Origin: RBC074 sp964470555
GTDB lineage: Bacteria; Acidobacteriota; Blastocatellia; RBC074
Reading direction: 5' to 3'
NCBI GenBank assembly: GCA_964470555.1
Contig: CAYYDG010000008.1
Location: forward strand, 124,001-188,000
DNA: 64,000 nucleotides
The notes below the pieces were generated by a model, which worked only from the letters and a program-made list of their open reading frames with translations, had not been told where the DNA came from and did not search any database. Both the position numbers and the translations under genes were made by a program. This document shows positions 52,153 to 60,074 of the stretch, in pieces; position 1 is the stretch's first letter; each line of letters starts with the position of its first letter.

Positions 52153-52844
52153 TGGCACGACTTTATTTATGGGCCGAAGGCCAAACAGAACAAACATTTG
52201 CTGGCAATGTGTTGAAACTGCATTTAGCTCGACATGGAGTTTTCATGCATAATCCTGTGCTGACTGCTCACGCCAAAAAAAGAGGACGAGTCCATCGAGG
52301 TGGGGTAGACAGATATTTGCCAATGAAAAATGACATTCTACGTTTCCTCACCCAGGAAAAAGGCACTGATGTGTTTTTCACGACGATGATTGACTTGTAC
52401 GGCATTCACTCCGATTTTCCAGGATTGAATGAAGCAGAGAGCCTTCGGCATCTGCCGGAAAAGCGTGTTGAATTTCTGGAACAACGTTTTGCTCAGGATA
52501 TAGGCGATCAACGATTCATTCCGTATATCCAGTTGCACGAATACGAGGCCTACCTTTTTGCTGATCCAACCTGCTTCAGCTACTTTTACAACCTTCACGC
52601 CAGCGAGATTGTCGCCCTTCAAACCATAGCTAGCAGCAAAGACTCTCCAGAGTTGATTAACGATGGACAGCAAACAGCTCCAAGCAAACGTATCATTAAA
52701 CACCTTCCTGACTATGAGTATTCAAAGTCGGTTGTTGGACCGCAAGTAGCCGAGTTGATCGGTTTAGATATGATTCGGAGTAAATGCCCACATTTCTCGT
52801 CGTGGTTGTCAAAACTTGAAGGGCTTGGTGGCGCAAGCAACTAA
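52152..52844 (+). CDS. DUF4276 protein, probable TOPRIM-like effector partner of the ATPase
   Basis: The 230-residue protein shows the DUF4276 pattern: WAEGQTEQTFAGNVL (E9, G10, T12, E13), TTMIDLYGIHSDFPG (D81, D88) and IPYIQLHEYEAYLFAD (H129, E130, E132). The EG-x-TE start and following acidic residues are what a TOPRIM-type metal site would need; this fold reading is inference. The ATG overlaps the ATPase stop by one base (TAATG), so both are made together. By analogy to ATPase-TOPRIM pairs it may be a nuclease unleashed on phage infection. Its end lies two bases from rlmI on the other strand. Confidence 0.82.
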   Translation: MARLYLWAEGQTEQTFAGNVLKLHLARHGVFMHNPVLTAHAKKRGRVHRGGVDRYLPMKNDILRFLTQEKGTDVFFTTMIDLYGIHSDFPGLNEAESLRHLPEKRVEFLEQRFAQDIGDQRFIPYIQLHEYEAYLFADPTCFSYFYNLHASEIVALQTIASSKDSPELINDGQQTAPSKRIIKHLPDYEYSKSVVGPQVAELIGLDMIRSKCPHFSSWLSKLEGLGGASN

Positions 52845-52846
52845 AA

Positions 52847-54052
52847 TCATTCCATCACATGCAACACCACGCATTTCAAATAATACGTTTCCGGCACGGT
52901 CAGTAATATCGGATGGTCGCGGCTTTGAGTGCGCTTTTCGACGACCTGAATTTGGCGACCGGCGTCGCGGGCGGCTTCCTTCAGCATTTCCAGAAACAGT
53001 TCTTCGCCGACGTGGTACGAACACGAACAGGTGATGAGCGCTCCGCCGGGATTCAGAGTTCTCAGCGCGCGCAGATTGATTTCCTTGTATCCGCGCAGCG
53101 CGCCTTCCAACGCGCCGCGATTTTTGGCGAAGGCGGGCGGGTCGAGAACGATGGTGTCGAACCGTTCGCCTGCGTCGTCATATTCGCGCAGTTGGTCAAA
53201 CACGTTCGCGGCGATGAATTCGATGTTCGTCACACCATTGAGTTCGGCATTGCGGCGGGCGCGTTCGATGGCGGGTTCGGAAACATCAATCGCCGTCACC
53301 GTGTCGCAATCGCTTGCCAGATGCAGAGCGAACGAACCGTGAAAGCTGAAACAATCCAGTCCGCGCCCGCTGGCGTAATTCATCGCCGCCGCACGGTTTT
53401 CGCGCTGATCCAGAAAGGCTCCGGTCTTTTGACCTTCCAGCAAATCCACATGAAACTTGATGCCGTTTTCGGCGATGACGAATTCGGCGGCGTTGGAACC
53501 ATCGCGGGAATAGAGCAGGGAATTCAACATCGGCAAGCCTTCGAACTGGCGCACCTTGGCGTCATTGCGTTCGACGACCAAACGCGGCTGAAACTGTTCC
53601 ACCAACATTTCCACCCACATCGGCTTCAGTGCATCCATGCCGCGCGTCAGCGTTTGCAGCACAAAACAATCGCCGTACCGATCAACGATCAAACCGGGCA
53701 GAAAATCGCCTTCGGAATGAACCAGCCTGTAGGCATCGGCATCCGCCACGATTCGCCGCCGCCACTCGATCGCGGCGTGTAACCGTCTGCGCCAGAATTC
53801 GCGGTCAATCACAACATCCGTGTTCGACAGCAAACGCAACGTGATTTCGGTTTCCGCGCCGAAATGCGCCCAACCGACGAACCGGCTGCGCTGGTCAACG
53901 ACGCGAACGACCGAACCGCTTTCGACATTTGGACGGGCGATCACGTCGCTGCGGTAAATCCACAAATGGCCTTCGCGGGCGCGGGCAGCGCCTTTGGCGG
54001 AAATGACTGCGGCATCATTGGGTTGTTGTTGGGTTTCACGGATGCGCTTCAT
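52847..54052 (-). CDS. rlmI: 23S rRNA m5C1962 methyltransferase, RlmI-like
   Basis: The 401-residue protein has a PUA domain at the N-terminus (ISAKGAARAREGHLWIYRSD), an RlmI-specific middle (RLVHSEGDFLPGLIVDRYGD) and a SAM-dependent Rossmann domain. The Rossmann domain includes FLDQRENRAAAMNYASGRGL, DCFSFHGSFALHLA, TIVLDPPAFAKNRGALEGAL and ITCSCSYHVGEELF, whose cysteine is catalytic. Family members methylate C1962 of 23S rRNA. The gene is tail to tail with the DUF4276 gene and looks like the chromosomal border of that insert. The ribosome-binding site is weak. Confidence 0.9.
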   Translation of the reverse strand: MKRIRETQQQPNDAAVISAKGAARAREGHLWIYRSDVIARPNVESGSVVRVVDQRSRFVGWAHFGAETEITLRLLSNTDVVIDREFWRRRLHAAIEWRRRIVADADAYRLVHSEGDFLPGLIVDRYGDCFVLQTLTRGMDALKPMWVEMLVEQFQPRLVVERNDAKVRQFEGLPMLNSLLYSRDGSNAAEFVIAENGIKFHVDLLEGQKTGAFLDQRENRAAAMNYASGRGLDCFSFHGSFALHLASDCDTVTAIDVSEPAIERARRNAELNGVTNIEFIAANVFDQLREYDDAGERFDTIVLDPPAFAKNRGALEGALRGYKEINLRALRTLNPGGALITCSCSYHVGEELFLEMLKEAARDAGRQIQVVEKRTQSRDHPILLTVPETYYLKCVVLHVME

Positions 54053-54101
54053 AAGTTCAAATCAGCGATCAAAAGCTCTTTCGACTTTCGAGCCGGGCCA
54101 T

Positions 54102-54680
54102 TCATCGCAATTGGCCGTTTTTGCTCAGCCTGGATTCGTCTATCTGCTGAACAATGATCTGCGCGGGCACTCCAACCACGGTGCAAGCTTCCGGTACATC
54201 ACAGACGACCAGCGAATTCGCTCCGATGACGGCGTCATTGCCAATGCGTATTTTTCCGGCAACGGTCGCATTTTCGCCAAAATAAACACGGTCGCCGATG
54301 ACCGGCGATCCGCGCTGTTCGCCTCGCCCGGAAACTCCTATGGTCACGCCCTGCGACAACTGGCAATTGCAACCCATCACGACATCGCTGCTTAAAATAA
54401 CGTGGCTGAAATGGCCAATGTACAGCCCTTCGCCAATTTCGGCGGAATACGGCAGATGAATGCCGGTTACGACTTCGATCAGCTTTTGCCAGACGATCAG
54501 AAACATCAGCAAAAACCGTTTCAACGTTTCAGGCAACGAGGAACGATAAACGGCTGAAGCCATGCGGTATTGCATCAGCGCCCACAGCCCTTGCTGAGTC
54601 AGCATCTGATGAGTCGCACTCTTCCCGCTCAAAGCAGTAAATTGCCTGATGTCTTCGCGGTAAGCCGTCAGCCATTTCAT
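54102..54680 (-). CDS. Serine O-acetyltransferase-like hexapeptide acyltransferase
   Basis: The 192-residue protein has an N-terminal helical part and then a left-handed beta-helix: HLPYSAEIGEGLYIGHFSHV, ILSSDVVMGCNCQLSQGVTI, then GDRVYFGENATVAGKIRIGN and DAVIGANSLVVCDVPEACTV, ending VVGVPAQII. The layout is that of CysE, which acetylates serine for cysteine synthesis, but short CysE-like sugar acetyltransferases of polysaccharide clusters look alike. The ATG at 54680 fits the usual start MKWLTAYREDI; an upstream in-frame ATG at 54788 adds a non-conserved tail. Confidence 0.82.
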   Translation of the reverse strand: MKWLTAYREDIRQFTALSGKSATHQMLTQQGLWALMQYRMASAVYRSSLPETLKRFLLMFLIVWQKLIEVVTGIHLPYSAEIGEGLYIGHFSHVILSSDVVMGCNCQLSQGVTIGVSGRGEQRGSPVIGDRVYFGENATVAGKIRIGNDAVIGANSLVVCDVPEACTVVGVPAQIIVQQIDESRLSKNGQLR

Positions 54681-55008
54681 ATTGCTTACTTTATCAAAAA
54701 TGGGTTTTGTGTCGTCCGACTTAAGCTGGTGGCGAAACCCTGCGGAACGTTCACGGTCAGCGGACACGATTGGCACAGCCAAAACCAATTTTGCCGGTTC
54801 TTGAGATATAAAACTAGCTTCGATTAGCCTTGAGCAAGATTTTCACCTAACCGGCTGACCCACCCGCTGGGGACAAATTCAAAGGGCGGGAGCATAATCG
54901 TTACAGTTCGCAATGATAACTGTCAGGCCGCAAAGGTGTCGAATGTCAATTGATGGACAGAAGTTGTTCGGTCAATGATTTTTCTGACAAGCTGCTGGTA
55001 ATGAAATT
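54681..55008. other. Intergenic region between the PepSY and acetyltransferase genes
   Basis: No gene, strong repeat or terminator was recognised. It presumably holds the promoter of the minus-strand acetyltransferase gene, but no clear hexamers were found. Confidence 0.35.
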
Positions 55009-56403
55009 TCAGATGATTTGCAAGTCTCGCCTGCGCAATTGCCCAAGCCAATCGCCCACTAGAATCGCCAGCATGGAAATCCCAGCCGCAGGCATCAGGA
55101 CGCCGAGCAAACAAATCACTGCGATCAACCATTTCGCTGGTCGAGCGTCATTTGGTTTTTGCGGAAAACCTGATTTGCCTGCCGGGCGACGAATCCACCA
55201 CATGGCCATCCCGGTCACGCCCATGCCGACAATTACCACACACACCAGCAACGCCAGAATTTTTGTCGGCCAGCCGTACAGCGACCCGACGTGAATCGGA
55301 TATGCCATCAACTGAATTTTGTGCAGCGCCGACAACTGCCGCCAACTGGCCTCCCCCATGACCTTGCCGGAATACCGATCCACGTAAAACTGCGTCAAAG
55401 TGGACGGATGATCGCTGCTGCCCGCGTACACATAAAAGCTGTCGTCTTTCTTGTTCGGCAAATCCAGATAAAACTCCGGTTCAGGTTGTGCGCGTTTGAT
55501 GATGGCAATCACTTCATCGAGCGGCAGCGCAGATTCGCTTTCCTGTCCTGTGGATTTTGGCGGATTGGCCTGACCGGGAGGATTGGATTTCGTCACATCC
55601 ATCAACTTCTGATAGTTGCGGCCAAAGACCATCGTATAAAACAATCCGGTGGCCATTATCAAAATGGCGAGCAGAGAAACATAAAATCCCGACACGGCGT
55701 GCCAATCGCGCCAAATCAGATAACGTTTGCCGCGCACTCTGGGCAACAGCGAGCCGGTCAATTTCCAGCGCCTGCGCGGCCACCACAGATAAAGTCCGGT
55801 GATTGCCAGAATGATTCCCCAACTGGTCGCCAGCTCCACGACAATGCGGCCAATCGTCCCGCCTGCCAATCGGCGATGAATGAACAGAATCAGGTCGAAC
55901 ATCGAAGAGCCATACACATAATTCCCCTGCACAATGCCGGTATACGGATTGACGAAGATGTTCAGATTGCGGCCGTCCTTGGTGAAAAAGGAGAACTGAG
56001 TGGCCAACGTCGGATTGCCACGCACGACCATGGCAGTGGCGCGCGCGTCGGATGGCGCAGTTTGCGCGGCATTTGCCAGTTGCGCGTCGTAAGACACGCG
56101 CTGAGATTGCGGTTCGACCGTCAGCATCGCGGCGTCGAATTTCCGCTCCAACTCTTCACGAAACACCAGCAACGCGCCGGTCAACGCCACGACAATCAGC
56201 ACAGGCAAGACAATAAATCCGGCATAAAAATGCCAGCGCCAGATGACGCGGTACAACCTGGGCTGAACCCGGTTGGCATCGTTGTTTCTGGTTGTTGTCA
56301 AATCTTCAGCAAACAATTCCCGATCTGTGGACGAAGCGTCTTTTTCGCTCACGCTGGTAAGCACTCCTTTTCCAAAAGTTTCGCCGCAAGTCTGACAGAT
56401 CAT
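55009..56403 (-). CDS. PepSY-associated transmembrane protein (PepSY_TM)
   Basis: The 464-residue protein has the PepSY_TM arrangement. The first helix follows RVIWRWHFYAGFIVLPVLIV, then a periplasmic PepSY region lies at about 90-170. Next come VYGSSMFDLILFIHRRLAGG, a helix with ITGLYLWWPRR, a helix pair around DWHAVSGFYVSLLAILIMAT, a second PepSY region (STLTQFYVDRYSGKVMGEAS) and a final LVCVVIVGMGVTGMAMWWIRR. Such proteins are often next to TonB-dependent receptors and may reduce or move iron at the inner membrane. The ATG lies inside a perfect hairpin. A GTG at 56352 behind GGAG is an alternative start, though it would remove an N-terminal CQTC. Confidence 0.85.
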   Translation of the reverse strand: MICQTCGETFGKGVLTSVSEKDASSTDRELFAEDLTTTRNNDANRVQPRLYRVIWRWHFYAGFIVLPVLIVVALTGALLVFREELERKFDAAMLTVEPQSQRVSYDAQLANAAQTAPSDARATAMVVRGNPTLATQFSFFTKDGRNLNIFVNPYTGIVQGNYVYGSSMFDLILFIHRRLAGGTIGRIVVELATSWGIILAITGLYLWWPRRRWKLTGSLLPRVRGKRYLIWRDWHAVSGFYVSLLAILIMATGLFYTMVFGRNYQKLMDVTKSNPPGQANPPKSTGQESESALPLDEVIAIIKRAQPEPEFYLDLPNKKDDSFYVYAGSSDHPSTLTQFYVDRYSGKVMGEASWRQLSALHKIQLMAYPIHVGSLYGWPTKILALLVCVVIVGMGVTGMAMWWIRRPAGKSGFPQKPNDARPAKWLIAVICLLGVLMPAAGISMLAILVGDWLGQLRRRDLQII

Positions 56404-56433
56404 TCAGGTTGAAGCGAGGCTTCAACCTGAATG
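56401..56433. repeat. Perfect 14-bp hairpin containing the PepSY start codon
   Basis: CATTCAGGTTGAAG (56401-56414) pairs with 56420-56433 around CGAGG. The first three bases are the complement of the annotated ATG. No T-run follows on the minus strand. Confidence 0.8.
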
Positions 56434-56456
56434 TCGTTGCCATTGACGCCTGATGA

Positions 56457-57500
56457 TCACTTTTGTGCAGGTTTTTTCGGAGCGAATACCAGCCGGTAAG
56501 TTTGCATCGTGAAAGAGTGCTTCACTTCCGCATTGTCGAAAACAGCCGGCGCAAAATGGTAGCCCGCTTTCAAATCATTGAACTGCACATCGAATTTGCT
56601 GCCCGTCACCAGCGGGCGCGAAATTTCCACCGTCCATTGCCCTTTCGACCAGACGCCTTTGGCCGTCAGGTCGCCGCGGTCGCCGGCAAAGGGACTGACG
56701 ATGACGCCGCCGACGCGGTCGCCGGTTTTGAAGCTGTCAGTGAACGGAACCGATTCGGCGGCCAGCACCCAGTTGCGCTGCGGTTTTTGCGGTTTGACGC
56801 CGCCAGTCGCTGGCATCACTGCGGGCGCGGTTTTGTCCTGGTTCACATTGTCCTTGTAACCGCCGCCGTTCAGCGGGTCGCTCTTGCGTCCGGCGTTGGG
56901 ACGTTCTTTCGCCCAGGCGGTGTCGTCCAGGTATTGATCGTCGGCGTGGCCGACAGGATTGCTGCGCGCGGCTTTCCAGTGCCACATATCCAGCAACTCG
57001 CCTTTGCCCGCGATCATATTGCCGTAGGCTTTGCCGCCGTCGCCCAGGTGACAGGCGTACATACAGCCTTCCTGAATGAAGGTCGGGGCGTTGATCGCCC
57101 ACAGCAGGGCGATCTTGTCTTCGGCAAATTTCTGTTCGTCGTCATCCGCGCTGGAAAGTTTTTTCCAGGAACCGTCCGCCTGTTTTTCCCAGGGAAAAAA
57201 GGCCAGCGACTCGGTCGGATCATTCCACTGGAAAAGAAAGTAAACGCGGTTTGAATCATACAGCGCCTTGACGCGAAGCAGATGTTTGCCAGTATTCGCG
57301 CCGCCCGAAGTCCTGATGGTCAAGACTGGCGCACCTTGCCAGACGGCGTCGCTTTTGCCGTCAAGCGTCGGAGCCTGGGTGGTAAACACGGCCCTCAAAT
57401 CGTTGGCGGCGGACTGGCTTTCAACTGGATTAATCAGCGTCCAAATCATCAAACCCAAAGCCAGCGCGGCAAAAAACAATTTGGCGGTAATTTTCATCAT
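56457..57500 (-). CDS. Ethylbenzene dehydrogenase-related heme-binding protein
   Basis: The 347-residue protein has an N-terminal signal/anchor (about 8-28) and the EB_dh beta-sandwich: PTLDGKSDAVWQGAPVLTIR, RVYFLFQWNDPTESLAFFPW, AEDKIALLWAINAPTFIQEG and the C-terminal YHFAPAVFDNAEVKHSFTMQ. The family includes the gamma subunits of ethylbenzene and DMSO-type dehydrogenases, which bind heme b through Met and Lys. A CMYACH sequence (C146, C150, H151) is a CX3CH motif that could tether heme c. GGAGG lies 9 bases upstream of the first ATG (a second follows at once). Its place beside iron/heme uptake genes suggests a heme-related role. Confidence 0.8.
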   Translation of the reverse strand: MMKITAKLFFAALALGLMIWTLINPVESQSAANDLRAVFTTQAPTLDGKSDAVWQGAPVLTIRTSGGANTGKHLLRVKALYDSNRVYFLFQWNDPTESLAFFPWEKQADGSWKKLSSADDDEQKFAEDKIALLWAINAPTFIQEGCMYACHLGDGGKAYGNMIAGKGELLDMWHWKAARSNPVGHADDQYLDDTAWAKERPNAGRKSDPLNGGGYKDNVNQDKTAPAVMPATGGVKPQKPQRNWVLAAESVPFTDSFKTGDRVGGVIVSPFAGDRGDLTAKGVWSKGQWTVEISRPLVTGSKFDVQFNDLKAGYHFAPAVFDNAEVKHSFTMQTYRLVFAPKKPAQK

Positions 57501-57615
57501 TCAAGTCTTCCTCCGAAAATTTTGCAGTTACGAACAAATCCGCCACTACATAACGACGCTTCACAATGTTTGCAAGCGCTACAAGTCGCCGCGGCGCCAC
57601 GAGGCGGCGGTTGAG

Positions 57616-60039
57616 TCAAAATCGCAGCTTGACGCCGCCCTGCACCAGACGCGGAATGCCAACCATAATTCCGCGCCGCCGATCCACAACGAAGGTGTCA
57701 TCGGCCAGATTCTTGATCGCTACAAAAACCGTCGGCGCGTAACGTTCCAGTTTGCCGATGCGATAATTCACCGTCGCGTTCCAGACGGTGTAAGACGGAA
57801 TCAAGCCGCGTTGGCCGTTTGGCGAAACAGCGATGGTGTTCAGATCGTCGCCGAACTGTGCCCCTGTATGAACAGCTTCGACCAGCGCGTCAACGCCGAT
57901 GGCGTGCGAATAGCCGAAAGTCGTCGTCGCCAGATGCTTCGGCGAATAAATCAGTCGGTTGCCTGTGATGCGCGTGGCGCTGAATCCGCCGACATTGCTG
58001 AACCGTGTGCCGCGATATTCCGCCGTGCCGATGAAGGTGTAAGCCGCACGCACATAAAAGTTGTGCGGCGAATTGAACGTCACGCCGCTATCCCAGCGAC
58101 CATCGAATTCCAATCCCTGATGCAGGGTTTCGCCCGCGCTGGTCAAGGTGGAACCGACGCCGCCGGACAAATTCGCCGGGACAATCTGGTTTTCGTAATC
58201 CAGACGGAACAACGTCGCGCTCAAGCGTAAACCGCGCGCGGGCATTGACCGGAAGCCCACTTCGTAATTCCACGAAAGTTCAGGATCGAGTTCGATCACT
58301 CCGCCCGTCGTGTTGTTGATGATGTCTGCTGGACGCGGCGGCGAAAATCCGCGATGCGCTCCGGCAAAGATCGTCAGGCGGCTGAACGGGCTGTAGGCGA
58401 TGCCGATGCCGGGAATGACTTCGGTGACGTCGGTCTTTCCAGTCACCGCTGTTCCCAATCGGTTTGTGCGTTCGATGTTGACGTGTTCGATGCGAACGCC
58501 AGGGGTGAACGCCAATTTGCCGAACAGAAACCGGTGCTGGATGTAACCTGAAACCGCGCTGTTTTTGCGACCGTTGTCTTCGACCGTCACGCCGCCGCGA
58601 CCGTTCGGGCCGAGCGTGTCGTTGTTTTGCTGGATGCGATTCTGCGATTCGCGGTGATAACGGAAACCCAGATCGGTTTCGCCCGCGCGGCTGCTGATTT
58701 TCAGGCGCGGATCAATTCCGAAAGTGTCGTAGTTGCGTAAACGGCCTTCGTTGCCGCACAGAGTGTTGAGTTCAGCCAGTCCCGTGCAGCCATTGAAACC
58801 GCGCCGGTTCGGTCGCTGATCGGAATTGGACGATTGCCGCCACCAATCGCGCTTGAAGCTCGAAGCGTAAAGCGTAGTCGTCAGCACAGCCTTGCTGTTG
58901 AGCGCGTTGGTGTACATCGCCGAGCCGCCGAACCGGTCGCCGTAAAAGAAATCGTTGCGAAACGGATTGGCGCGAGGGTTGGACGTGAATTCCGCCAGCG
59001 TCAAGCCGGAGTAGGCGACATTGGAATCTTCGCCGTAATAGTTGAACTTGAAGCCCAATGTTTGCGTGCCGCGTTCGTTGAGTTTGGTGATTGTTTTGAC
59101 CAGCACGTCGTTCAAACCGAAGCGCATGTTTTCGCGCGCACCTTCGCCTTGTTTGCGCAGGAAGTCGAAAATCACGCCCGTCTCGCCCGCGCCCTTGCCG
59201 AAAGAAGCGCCAATGCTGCCGTAGCCGTTGAAGTAATTTCGATTGCCGCCGATCAAGGTCAGCGAACCGCTGAACTTGTCTGGCGGCGCAGGCGTCAGGT
59301 AATTGACCGCGCCACTCAGTGTGTTCGGCCCGTGGGCAATCTGACTGGAACCTTTCAGAATTTCGATGCCGTTGTAGCGTTCAATCGGCGGATGGTAGTA
59401 AGCGTCCGTGTCGCCATAGGGCGCGTGACCGAGCGGCACTCCGTCTTCCAGCAACAATACTTTCGCCGAACGGTTCGGATCGAGTCCGCGAATGCTGATC
59501 GAAGGCCGCAATCCGAATCCTTCTTCGTCGCGGGTGTAAACGCCCGGCGCTTTGCGCAAAGCCTCGTTGAAATTGAACGGGCGCGAAATTTCCAGCGTCC
59601 GCGCGTCAATGATTTCCACGCTGCCGGGGATGCGCGCCTGCTCTTCCAGCGTGGCGGCGATCTGCGTCGAAATGACGCTGACATCAGCGGCCAGCACGCC
59701 GGGACGCAACGTGAAATCCAGACTGCGCTCGGCGTTGAGCATGATGTTTTGCGCCGCCAGCGAAAACCCGTCGCCGCGCGCCGTGATTTGGTATTCGCCG
59801 GGCAGCAGAGCTTCCAGCCGGTAATTGCCGCTGCCGTCTGTTGGCACGGCGCGTTCAAAGCTGTTGCTGGGTTGTCGCGCCGTCACGGTCGCGCCGTTGA
59901 TTGCTGCGCCTGTGGAATCGGCCACTCGACCGGAAAGCGAAAAGCGATTTTGTGCCAGGCTGATTTGACTGAACGTTGCCAGCAGCAAACCGACGCACAA
60001 CGCATTGAAAAGACAAACTGATGAAAATTTGATTCGCAT
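57616..60039 (-). CDS. TonB-dependent receptor with regulatory-like N-terminal domain (FecA-like)
   Basis: The 807-residue outer-membrane protein has a signal peptide (to about residue 30). A carboxypeptidase-regulatory-like domain (SLSGRVADSTGAAINGATVT) precedes a plug with ARIPGSVEIIDARTLEISRP, APGVYTRDEEGFGLRPSISI and RGLDPNRSAKVLLLEDGVPL, then IEILKGSSQIAHGPNTLSGA. A full 22-strand barrel ends in LVQGGVKLRF with the terminal aromatic residue. The plug is like that of ferric dicitrate/siderophore receptors. It probably imports an iron chelate. The ATG at 60039 opens the signal peptide; a GTG four codons earlier is possible. Confidence 0.93.
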   Translation of the reverse strand: MRIKFSSVCLFNALCVGLLLATFSQISLAQNRFSLSGRVADSTGAAINGATVTARQPSNSFERAVPTDGSGNYRLEALLPGEYQITARGDGFSLAAQNIMLNAERSLDFTLRPGVLAADVSVISTQIAATLEEQARIPGSVEIIDARTLEISRPFNFNEALRKAPGVYTRDEEGFGLRPSISIRGLDPNRSAKVLLLEDGVPLGHAPYGDTDAYYHPPIERYNGIEILKGSSQIAHGPNTLSGAVNYLTPAPPDKFSGSLTLIGGNRNYFNGYGSIGASFGKGAGETGVIFDFLRKQGEGARENMRFGLNDVLVKTITKLNERGTQTLGFKFNYYGEDSNVAYSGLTLAEFTSNPRANPFRNDFFYGDRFGGSAMYTNALNSKAVLTTTLYASSFKRDWWRQSSNSDQRPNRRGFNGCTGLAELNTLCGNEGRLRNYDTFGIDPRLKISSRAGETDLGFRYHRESQNRIQQNNDTLGPNGRGGVTVEDNGRKNSAVSGYIQHRFLFGKLAFTPGVRIEHVNIERTNRLGTAVTGKTDVTEVIPGIGIAYSPFSRLTIFAGAHRGFSPPRPADIINNTTGGVIELDPELSWNYEVGFRSMPARGLRLSATLFRLDYENQIVPANLSGGVGSTLTSAGETLHQGLEFDGRWDSGVTFNSPHNFYVRAAYTFIGTAEYRGTRFSNVGGFSATRITGNRLIYSPKHLATTTFGYSHAIGVDALVEAVHTGAQFGDDLNTIAVSPNGQRGLIPSYTVWNATVNYRIGKLERYAPTVFVAIKNLADDTFVVDRRRGIMVGIPRLVQGGVKLRF

Positions 60040-60074
60040 AGAAGTATCCACTGAGAAGGTTGTTTTTTATGTTT

